A DNA stretch of 40,367 bases, taken from positions 1 through 40,367 of IMG/VR virus record IMGVR_UViG_3300030451_000521. The stretch is one strand, 5' to 3'. Numbering within the stretch: position 1 is the stretch's first letter; every line of letters begins with the position of its first letter. Source of the stretch: a virus. Shown here in pieces: positions 8,799-15,134 of this stretch. A model generated the notes under the pieces. It was not told where the DNA came from. It searched no databases and was given only the letters and a program-made list of their open reading frames with translations. The position numbers and the translations under genes were made by a program.

Positions 8799-10551
8799 TT
8801 TGTAATGTATATATTTTAATCGGCTTTTCTTTGCCTTTTACAAAAATACTATCAAGTTCTTTTAACATAATTTGATCGCTAAAGCTACTTGCACTGATAG
8901 TATCATAACCTATTACAATATCTTCTCCAACATCCTTGGTTGAGCTTTCAAGCCTTGCTGCAAGATTAACAGCATCGCCGATAGCAGAATAATCAAACCT
9001 AGTATCGCTACCCATGTTACCCACAACAGCATGACCAGTATTAACACCTAGTCCTATTTCAATACCAAGATCAGCTTTTTTAATATTGTCTTGTATTTCT
9101 TCAGCACATAATACTGCTACAGTTTCGTGATTTGGTAAATCTATCGGTGCATTAAATATGGCCATCATAGCATCGCCAATATACTTATCTACCATGCCAC
9201 CGTATTTTTTAACTGCATCAGCTTGTATGGTTAAAGCTTTGTTCATAATTTTAGTTACTTCTTCTGGTTCTAGTTTTTCTGACATAGCAGTAAAACCTCT
9301 AACATCTGTAAATAAAAAAGTGCAATATCTTTTTTCACCACCTAACACTAGAGAACTAGGATCGTCTTGTAATTTCTTTACTTGGCGTGGATCAAGGTAA
9401 TGTTCAAACTGTTTCTTAATCTGCTGTCTTAGTTTGTATTGTTGTCTGAATCTTAAGTAAAAAGCTATTGATCCTGTTATAAATTCAGATACTAAAGTCC
9501 AAGATACATCTACTAACAAACCTTGTTTAATCATGTAGACACCACCCAAACCTGTAACTAACATAAATACAGTAGCGATAGATACTCCCCATGTAATGCC
9601 AAAGTAATGCAATACAAACCAAACCAAACTAACAAATATTATTAAAATTAAAAGCTCTGCTGCTAATGACCAGTCAGGTATGTATGGTGAATCCTCTATT
9701 AGTATAGATTCAGCAAGTGCAGTTTGTATTTTATGTGGCTCTAAAAGTCCAACAGGCGTGGCTACTTGTGGCATGACACCGTTTGCTGTTACCCCTACAA
9801 ACACAAACTTACCGTTGACATTCATTTCTTGTAAATCTGTTTGTGATGTGTCAACCCAACTAATCCACTTACGACCAAGACTATCTGTTTTAATTGGTGG
9901 TATTCCTCTGATTGATATTTCTTCTATACCATTATCATTAGTTTTTATAATATAAGTTTTTACATCAAACAAAGATTTATATATTTGTGTACCAAAACTA
10001 GGTATCCATTCGTTATTTGGTGTTTTAACTAAAAGAGGTATTTTACGAACTAATAAATCTATATCAGTAGGAGCAATAGCCAAACCTTGTAGAACATGAT
10101 TGGATAGTAGAGGTAGGTTTGACTTTACTCCTGTAGAGAGTATACCACCATTATCATCACCAAGTACAACAGTTCCAGGTGATGTAGGATAATCGCCTTT
10201 ACCATCTTCAAACATGGCTATAACAGAAGGAGCGTATCCTAATGATCTGGCAAAGTCTTCATCACCGCCCATTCTATCTGCTTGTGGAAAGCTTATAACC
10301 CAACCTACACCTAAAGCACCTTTACCTATTATGTCTAGTTGTATTTCTGCTAATCTTTGTCTAGGCAAAGGCCAACCGCCCTCACGCTCTACATCTTCTT
10401 CAGTTATGTTAAGTATGACAAAGTTACCTGATGGCTTTGGTGTTTCTATAAACTTATCAAAAGTTTTTAGTTTTAATATTTCTGTAGGAGTGCTTTGAAA
10501 CAATAATGGTAAAGCTAGTATTATAAGTATTGGTAATAATAGTCTTTTCAT
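8791..10551 (-). CDS. CHASE2-domain transmembrane class III adenylate cyclase
   Basis: The 586-residue protein has an N-terminal membrane anchor (about 3-18) and a periplasmic CHASE2 sensor domain (about 25-285; segment ILNITEEDVEREGGWPLPRQ is typical). Three transmembrane helices follow (about 297-367), then the linker HYLDPRQVKKL and a class III cyclase domain (about 400-580). Catalytic features are intact: metal-binding D416 in FTDVRGFT and D460 in GDAMMAIF, adenine-selecting K456 and D526, and the transition-state pair N529 and R533 in NLAAR. It should make cAMP at the inner membrane in response to a periplasmic signal. The FecR gene ends at the adjacent base, and FecR-CHASE2 cyclase pairs occur in bacteria. 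An intact signalling cyclase in a phage late operon is unusual. Confidence 0.93.
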   Translation of the reverse strand: MKRLLLPILIILALPLLFQSTPTEILKLKTFDKFIETPKPSGNFVILNITEEDVEREGGWPLPRQRLAEIQLDIIGKGALGVGWVISFPQADRMGGDEDFARSLGYAPSVIAMFEDGKGDYPTSPGTVVLGDDNGGILSTGVKSNLPLLSNHVLQGLAIAPTDIDLLVRKIPLLVKTPNNEWIPSFGTQIYKSLFDVKTYIIKTNDNGIEEISIRGIPPIKTDSLGRKWISWVDTSQTDLQEMNVNGKFVFVGVTANGVMPQVATPVGLLEPHKIQTALAESILIEDSPYIPDWSLAAELLILIIFVSLVWFVLHYFGITWGVSIATVFMLVTGLGGVYMIKQGLLVDVSWTLVSEFITGSIAFYLRFRQQYKLRQQIKKQFEHYLDPRQVKKLQDDPSSLVLGGEKRYCTFLFTDVRGFTAMSEKLEPEEVTKIMNKALTIQADAVKKYGGMVDKYIGDAMMAIFNAPIDLPNHETVAVLCAEEIQDNIKKADLGIEIGLGVNTGHAVVGNMGSDTRFDYSAIGDAVNLAARLESSTKDVGEDIVIGYDTISASSFSDQIMLKELDSIFVKGKEKPIKIYTLQNG

Positions 10552-11670
10552 TTAATCACTTTGAGTGATAGTGATAACACTGTCGCTTCCTCCGTTGATT
10601 TTTATTATATTAGATACACCATCTTGAATCAAAATAACTGTGTAAGCATTACTACCGTTTAGATCAACTCTAACACTTTCATTAACCTCTCTTCGCAAAC
10701 TTACTACATTTCCTGTAATTAAAGCTGTTATCTGTGTGTCTGGATCTTTGCCTAACAGAGTACCTGCTATCTGTGTGCTAGTAGCTTGTGCTAACACATC
10801 TTCATCTTCATCTATTGCTAAAGCATCTAATACATTAAGCAAGTCTTCAAGATAATTTACATCAAGATAATTTATATCTAATTCTGTAAACTCAAGACTA
10901 TCTTCTTTTAAATAATCTTCTGCAAGATAATCTATATCAAGATCATTAAAATCTAATACACTATCTGCTTGCGTAGTAGTGGTTTCTTCTTCTACTAACA
11001 CTTCTTCTTTAGGTGGTGTAACAATAAGCATGTTATCTATTACATCAAGTGTTAGATCTAAAATTACAGGTTTGGTTGGAGCAGACTCAAATACGCTCAC
11101 TGTAGTAGCTTCGTAAGGTTTGTTTAGTATAACGGTGCCCATAGCAGTAACTACCTCTATTTCGCCACTAGAGAGCCCTAGAGCGTCTGGTAGCAAAATT
11201 ATAAGGCTACGCCCTAGTTCATCAACTGTAGCCGTAAAATCAGTCCCACGTATTGCTATGTTAGCTGTTGGTGTTTTAAGAGTTATGTTTTGTTTATCTA
11301 TACGGTTTAGATTGCCTGTAATAAACCTAGCTGTACCAAGTCCAAAGGTAAGAGCCATTTTTGCTTTACTTGGGTCTGGATCATATATGTACTCGTCAAT
11401 AAGTAGCTGACTATGTTCTGTAAGTTTTACAGTAGAATCATCAAGAAAAGTAATAGCCATACGACCATCTTTGGTTATGGCCTCATCATTACTTTGAATA
11501 GCAAACTTTAAATCTGCATCATAAGGCTTGTCTCTGACAATTTGAGCCGTACCGTTTAATTCAGATATATCTCCAATATCAACAGCTTGTGCTTGTACCT
11601 TGGTCGTTTTGAACAACACAAACGGTAGAAGCAGCAGTGCCAGAAACGGATATAATTTTAAGCCAGTCAT
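10552..11670 (-). CDS. Secreted FecR-domain protein
   Basis: The 372-residue protein has a signal peptide (residues 1-29, hydrophobic LALLLLPFVLF, cleavage after VQAQA) and a FecR domain (about 32-185). Hallmarks are a glycine-containing start (DISELNGTAQIV), DGRMAITFLDDSTVKLTEHS, and the NIAIRGTDFTATVDE segment. The C-terminal half is acidic with repeated DYLxEDxL and DINYL elements (about 235-285), followed by a beta-rich end. FecR domains are periplasmic sensors or ligand-binding modules. The stop abuts the start of the cyclase gene, so the two are probably made together and may act as a sensor pair. The start region overlaps the curlin-like gene by 92 bases. Confidence 0.88.
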   Translation of the reverse strand: MTGLKLYPFLALLLLPFVLFKTTKVQAQAVDIGDISELNGTAQIVRDKPYDADLKFAIQSNDEAITKDGRMAITFLDDSTVKLTEHSQLLIDEYIYDPDPSKAKMALTFGLGTARFITGNLNRIDKQNITLKTPTANIAIRGTDFTATVDELGRSLIILLPDALGLSSGEIEVVTAMGTVILNKPYEATTVSVFESAPTKPVILDLTLDVIDNMLIVTPPKEEVLVEEETTTTQADSVLDFNDLDIDYLAEDYLKEDSLEFTELDINYLDVNYLEDLLNVLDALAIDEDEDVLAQATSTQIAGTLLGKDPDTQITALITGNVVSLRREVNESVRVDLNGSNAYTVILIQDGVSNIIKINGGSDSVITITQSD

Positions 11671-12307
11671 TATCTTGGGTGCTTAGTTGTGAAATATTAA
11701 AAGTTCTCGAGCCACCTGTGTGATCAAGATAGAAATATCCACCTGCTGAAGCTGTAACTCCAGTACCAGTATAAGTCACTGTATTATCAGAGCCGTCTAT
11801 ATCCATATAGTTCGTTGCACCGTCTATATTAATATTTGATGTAACTGTGTTATTAGATCCGTTTATAATCCAATCTAAATCAAGCGAAGCTGCTAATGCT
11901 GTAGTTCCTTGGTTTAAAGTAAAAGTATTACCGCTACCTGTGACATCTACATATTGATTTGATCCGTCAGCACTATAAGTATCTGTAGGATCAACTTGTA
12001 TGGTAAAAGTATTAGTACCACCGTCAAACTCGTAAAAGCCAGTAAAGTTGTCAGCAAATATATCGCCAAGAAACTTGTTAGTTGCACCTATCATGTTTAT
12101 GTCAAGTGTCATACTGTTACCATCTAAATCAAAGGCGGTTAAATTACCTGCAGAGCTATTTAACCCACCTATGATATTAGAAATACCTAGTTGTTCTAGG
12201 TCTATATTGGCTCCAGTACCAGATTGATCTACATATATTTCGTTATCAGCCGCGTATGTCGTCAACGCACTCATCATCACAATCAGGCTTATCAATTTTA
12301 ATTTCAT
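11579..12307 (-). CDS. Secreted curlin-like beta-repeat protein (candidate CsgG substrate)
   Basis: The 242-residue protein has a clear signal peptide (1-19, MKLKLISLIVMMSALTTYA) and a mature part of Asn/Gly/Thr/Asp-rich strands separated by turns, such as NIDLEQLGISNIIGG, SNQYVDVTGSGNTFTLNQG and NYMDIDGSDNTVTYTG. Curlin repeats have the spaced Ser/Gln/Asn pattern; here only some repeats keep the Gln, so it is a divergent curlin. It lies directly after csgG, with a 62-base overlap, as expected for a pore and its cargo. It may form amyloid-like fibres or coat the cell surface. Two Cys residues near the C-terminus (TVCVVQ and the final residue) are odd for curlins. Confidence 0.72.
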   Translation of the reverse strand: MKLKLISLIVMMSALTTYAADNEIYVDQSGTGANIDLEQLGISNIIGGLNSSAGNLTAFDLDGNSMTLDINMIGATNKFLGDIFADNFTGFYEFDGGTNTFTIQVDPTDTYSADGSNQYVDVTGSGNTFTLNQGTTALAASLDLDWIINGSNNTVTSNINIDGATNYMDIDGSDNTVTYTGTGVTASAGGYFYLDHTGGSRTFNISQLSTQDNDWLKIISVSGTAASTVCVVQNDQGTSTSC

Positions 12308-13148
12308 TATTTAATTCTACTCCTTGGTTATCATTTTGTAAAACCCAGAAACCACGATCATAACCAGTGTTAATGATTTCTAGCACACCTCCTTCTATAG
12401 CTTTCATCAAAGCTATGGTTGATGACTCATTTCTTGCGTTGCCTAGTTCTATTTCTACTAGCTCGCTTTCAGCTTCAACAAACCTAAATACGTCCTCAGA
12501 TTTGCCATAACTAAATATTGTTTTTTGACTTAATACCTCTAACAAAACCTCTCCTGTTGCAACAGATACCATACGCATACTTATCGTTATGTTGTCCTCT
12601 CTATACATAACGCTTTTGCCTATACCTAAATATCTAGCACCTGCTCCACCACTTTCTAAATTTACTTCGTAAGATATAACAGCTCCCTCAATCAAAATAC
12701 CAGCAAACAATAAAGGTCTTAGTGCTTTCTTTTTTTCTTCTTCATTGGTTGATTGTTCTCTTGCTGATCTTATAAGCTGTCTTTCTTTGGTAAGATTGTC
12801 TAATCCCACTCTTTCTACAACCCTAAAAAACTTACCGTCTCCTGCATGCTTTAAAGCTCTTATAAGTAACGCATTTGGTTGTTGTGTTATAGCTGTGCTA
12901 AACAAAGCAAACTCACTATTGCTTTTTCTTTGTCCTGTCTGATCTGTGAAAGCAGTAGGATACACTGCTACAACAGGACTAACTTGAGGTATAGGAACAT
13001 ATTTTAGTTCCTTAGATTGTAAATCTTGTATATTTACAACATTGTGTAGTGGAAACCTATGTTCGTAAGTATCTTCTATCTGATCAAATATAGAACAACT
13101 AGAAAGTAAAAGTACCAATAGGTATAACGATTTCGGTAATTGTTCCAT
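12246..13148 (-). CDS. csgG: CsgG-like curli secretion pore lipoprotein
   Basis: The 300-residue protein has a lipoprotein signal peptide ending in LLSSC (lipidated Cys about residue 18). It then follows E. coli CsgG closely from about residue 58 to 272: AVYPTAFTDQTGQRK, TAITQQPNALLIRAL, the ERVGLDNLTKERQLIR helix, IEGAVISYE, the hallmark SGGAGARYLGIG (166-177), VATGEVL and GFWVLQN. CsgG assembles into an outer-membrane nonameric pore that exports curli subunits. A 30-residue acidic tail after WVLQN, with two Cys, overlaps the start of the next gene. It overlaps csgF by 50 bases. No CsgE is visible in the window. Confidence 0.95.
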   Translation of the reverse strand: MEQLPKSLYLLVLLLSSCSIFDQIEDTYEHRFPLHNVVNIQDLQSKELKYVPIPQVSPVVAVYPTAFTDQTGQRKSNSEFALFSTAITQQPNALLIRALKHAGDGKFFRVVERVGLDNLTKERQLIRSAREQSTNEEEKKKALRPLLFAGILIEGAVISYEVNLESGGAGARYLGIGKSVMYREDNITISMRMVSVATGEVLLEVLSQKTIFSYGKSEDVFRFVEAESELVEIELGNARNESSTIALMKAIEGGVLEIINTGYDRGFWVLQNDNQGVELNNEIKIDKPDCDDECVDDIRG

Positions 13149-13584
13149 CCGCCTCAGTAATTTTAAGAGTTAAAGTTACACCATCACTTGTGTATTCAAT
13201 AGTATTGCCTTCTAAAGTGATGACACCTTCGCTTTGCGGTGTTTCTCCGAATAAGTTATTTACTAACTGTCTTGATAATTCTGCGTAAACCCTAGACTCA
13301 AGATTACGCATAAATCTTGCAAGAGTAGAGTTTTCTTTTTCTCTCTTGATTTCATCTTGTAATGCTTTTATTTCTTCTTTAATTGTAAGCTTACGAGTAT
13401 ATTGTTGGTTTTCTATTGTAAGGTAATGACTTGATGTGCCCACACCATTAAAACTAGGTGACTTAAATTTATGTGTAATAGTATCAGACCATAAAGGATT
13501 AGATAAAATTACAAGAAAAAAGAAAATACTTAAACCAAATGCAATTCTATATATCAAAATATTATCAGTCTTTTCGTTGGTCAT
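13099..13584 (-). CDS. csgF: CsgF-like curli assembly factor
   Basis: The 161-residue protein has a membrane/signal segment (about 11-33, ending NPLWS) followed by ITHKFKSPSFNGVG (36-49). This corresponds to the CsgF N-terminus that inserts into the CsgG pore (E. coli MTFQFRNPNFGG). A charged helix and the ESRVYAELSRQLVNNLFGE helix come next, then a beta-rich end with GVTLTLKITEADGTITEI. The order helix then beta hairpin matches CsgF. It is slightly longer than E. coli CsgF because of an inserted charged helix (about 65-88). It lies directly upstream of csgG, and the csgG start lies inside its last codons. Confidence 0.9.
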   Translation of the reverse strand: MTNEKTDNILIYRIAFGLSIFFFLVILSNPLWSDTITHKFKSPSFNGVGTSSHYLTIENQQYTRKLTIKEEIKALQDEIKREKENSTLARFMRNLESRVYAELSRQLVNNLFGETPQSEGVITLEGNTIEYTSDGVTLTLKITEADGTITEIVIPIGTFTF

Positions 13585-13915
13585 CTCTTCCTGCCTTTGC
13601 TATTTTTCCGCTATCAATTAAGTTAGGTACACCCAATATGGTTTTTATTAAAGTGTCTTGGCGTATTATTTCGTTGTCTAAACTACGCACTCTATCTATC
13701 AATGCTACCAAAATACCATGTTGTGAATCAAGTTTTGTGCCAAGTCTTTCTTCTATTGCAGCTATCTGACTTTCTACTTTTTCATCAACAGTATCAAGTT
13801 TTGTTTCCATACCGTCAACAATACGCATAATTAATTTATAAATAAACCAACCAAGACCTAGTGCCGCTGCAATAGGAAACCCAACCTCTTGAATTAAAGT
13901 AACGGCTGACTCCAT
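13565..13915 (-). CDS. Membrane-anchored coiled-coil protein (holin-like or accessory)
   Basis: The 116-residue product has one N-terminal transmembrane helix (about 10-30, GFPIAAALGLGWFIYKLIM). A long charged coiled coil follows (about 35-95: GMETKLDTVDEKVESQIAAI, then RVRSLDNEIIRQDTLIK). The topology resembles small phage membrane proteins placed near holins, but no specific family is certain. It overlaps csgF by 20 bases and shares one base with the thermonuclease gene, so it lies between the nuclease and the curli genes on the same transcript. Confidence 0.65.
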   Translation of the reverse strand: MESAVTLIQEVGFPIAAALGLGWFIYKLIMRIVDGMETKLDTVDEKVESQIAAIEERLGTKLDSQHGILVALIDRVRSLDNEIIRQDTLIKTILGVPNLIDSGKIAKAGRDDQRKD

Positions 13916-14295
13916 TAGTAGTCACCCCAAACTTTTTTCTTTTTGCCTCCGTCATATTCTACGGCATGACCTTCTTTAATAAGCACTTGGCATATATCTC
14001 TACCGTCTTCTGTATAAGGTATGCCTAAAATACGACCATATTTACCTTTACCTAACGATTTCACCTTAAAATTACCAATACAAAGCTCTTTAAGTCTTGC
14101 TTTTGCAGCTAGGCCTAGTTTTTTTTCTGCAAGATCTCTAGTCCTGCTTTCAGGTGTGTCTATACCTGCAAGTCTGACACGCTGTTTATGTAGCTTTACA
14201 TCAAACCCAAGATCAAGACAGCAATCAAAGGTGTCCCCATCTACAATTCGTTCTAACGTAGCATTATAAACAAACGCATCAGGTGATTTAGCCAT
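13915..14295 (-). CDS. Staphylococcal-nuclease-like (thermonuclease) protein
   Basis: The 126-residue protein is a single SNase fold. Motifs in order are RIVDGDTFDC (calcium-binding D19 and D21), RVRLAGIDTPES (R41, D46, E49) and KYGRILG (R88), equivalent to the catalytic and calcium residues of S. aureus nuclease. It cleaves DNA or RNA in a calcium-dependent way. No signal peptide is present, so it should act in the cytoplasm or be packaged. It ends in a basic GGKKKKVWGDY tail. Its start overlaps the stop of the upstream 53-residue gene by one base. Possible roles are host DNA degradation or debris removal at lysis. Confidence 0.88.
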   Translation of the reverse strand: MAKSPDAFVYNATLERIVDGDTFDCCLDLGFDVKLHKQRVRLAGIDTPESRTRDLAEKKLGLAAKARLKELCIGNFKVKSLGKGKYGRILGIPYTEDGRDICQVLIKEGHAVEYDGGKKKKVWGDY

Positions 14296-14456
14296 TATGA
14301 CTCTTTAGATTTTTTAACTCTTTTAGTAGTCCAAGCCTCGTCTACATCTGGTGTAGATTTATCGTCAGCCACATAATGTCCTTTTTTGTTTCTAGCTCTT
14401 ACTTTTACTTTTTCAGTACCAGTAACTTTGCTCCACATTTTTTCTAACCAACTCAT
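14295..14456 (-). CDS. Small basic hypothetical protein (53 residues)
   Basis: This short frame runs from ATG 14456-14454 to TAA 14297-14295 and encodes MSWLEKMWSKVTGTEKVKVR and onward to a Lys-rich end KRVKKSKES. Its ATG overlaps the stop of the upstream small gene as ATGA, and its TAA overlaps the ATG of the nuclease gene as TAATG, so it fits exactly into a translationally coupled chain. I do not recognise a family. The tight coupling at both ends is the main support. Confidence 0.68.
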   Translation of the reverse strand: MSWLEKMWSKVTGTEKVKVRARNKKGHYVADDKSTPDVDEAWTTKRVKKSKES

Positions 14457-14617
14457 CCTTTATCCTTGGCTTTTAAAACATTTAATGCACACCAATCAAT
14501 TACTTTGTATATGTAACTAAACCAATGGTCGTCTTTTGGAGTGGGTGTAATTGCTGCTATAACTGAAGCTATAGATATAATTGCAGTTACCCACATTAGT
14601 ATATTAAGTATTGTCAT
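14453..14617 (-). CDS. Small membrane protein (54 residues, possible holin)
   Basis: The frame from ATG 14617-14615 to TGA 14455-14453 encodes a 54-residue protein with one N-terminal transmembrane helix (about 3-24, ILNILMWVTAIISIASVIAA). It continues with ITPTPKDDHWFSYIYKVIDW and ends LNVLKAKDKG. I recall similar tiny membrane proteins with the TPTPKDD segment in other phages, without a firm function. It overlaps the upstream coiled-coil gene by 14 bases and the next gene by four. A role as holin or membrane accessory is possible but unproven. Confidence 0.7.
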   Translation of the reverse strand: MTILNILMWVTAIISIASVIAAITPTPKDDHWFSYIYKVIDWCALNVLKAKDKG

Positions 14618-14852
14618 CTTGATCCTCCTCTGGATTATTTAAGATTTCATCTGCTTTTTGTTTAGCAGATTCTATAAATGCGTTTTGAAACACATTTAAA
14701 CTGGCATTGACTTGGTCAAGTTCAAACTGTATGCGTTTTTGTTTATTGGTTAAATCTAGTATTTGGCTATGAAAATATTGTTGTTCGTTTGTAAGCTCAC
14801 TTACTTTGACTTCTTTGTCATCAATCATTACAACTGGTTCTTGCGTAGCCAT
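14604..14852 (-). CDS. Small coiled-coil protein (DUF6447-like, tentative)
   Basis: The 82-residue product begins with a short beta segment (VVMIDDKEVKVSELTNEQQ) and continues as one long helix with heptad character (about 25-68). It ends in an acidic tail, NNPEEDQDDNT. The pattern of an 'ID-x-KEY/V' start followed by a helix resembles small phage proteins grouped as DUF6447; this is recall, not a search. It is two bases downstream of the previous gene. Function unknown. Confidence 0.65.
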   Translation of the reverse strand: MATQEPVVMIDDKEVKVSELTNEQQYFHSQILDLTNKQKRIQFELDQVNASLNVFQNAFIESAKQKADEILNNPEEDQDDNT

Positions 14853-14854
14853 AA

Positions 14855-15133
14855 TTAACTATTAGATGATATGTATGATTTACCTGTAGTAATAGCGTTT
14901 GTGCAATCAGTTTTTTTACTGCTTGATGAGCCTTTAACATTAGGTTTATCATCATCACTATCAACAGGTGCGTATTCTAAAATAGTTTCTAAATGGTCAA
15001 CATTCCTTTGCACCATTGTATTTATTTCAGCTTGTGTCATGCCTTCAATATTCCAACTGCCACCATTTACACCGTTAATTAAATTGACGCTGTCCATAGC
15101 TATATTAAGACATTCTGTTACTGTTTGTGCCAT
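14855..15133 (-). CDS. Hypothetical protein (92 residues)
   Basis: The protein has a helical N-terminal part (MAQTVTECLNIAMDSVNLIN) followed by an acidic linker (YAPVDSDDDKPN), a SSSSKK stretch and a Ser/Thr-rich end. A possible RBS (GGAGAA) precedes the ATG. It lies between the tail fibre gene and the small coiled-coil gene with one- and two-base gaps. No family recognised; it may be a tail fibre accessory or chaperone by position. Confidence 0.6.
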   Translation of the reverse strand: MAQTVTECLNIAMDSVNLINGVNGGSWNIEGMTQAEINTMVQRNVDHLETILEYAPVDSDDDKPNVKGSSSSKKTDCTNAITTGKSYISSNS

Positions 15134-15134
15134 A

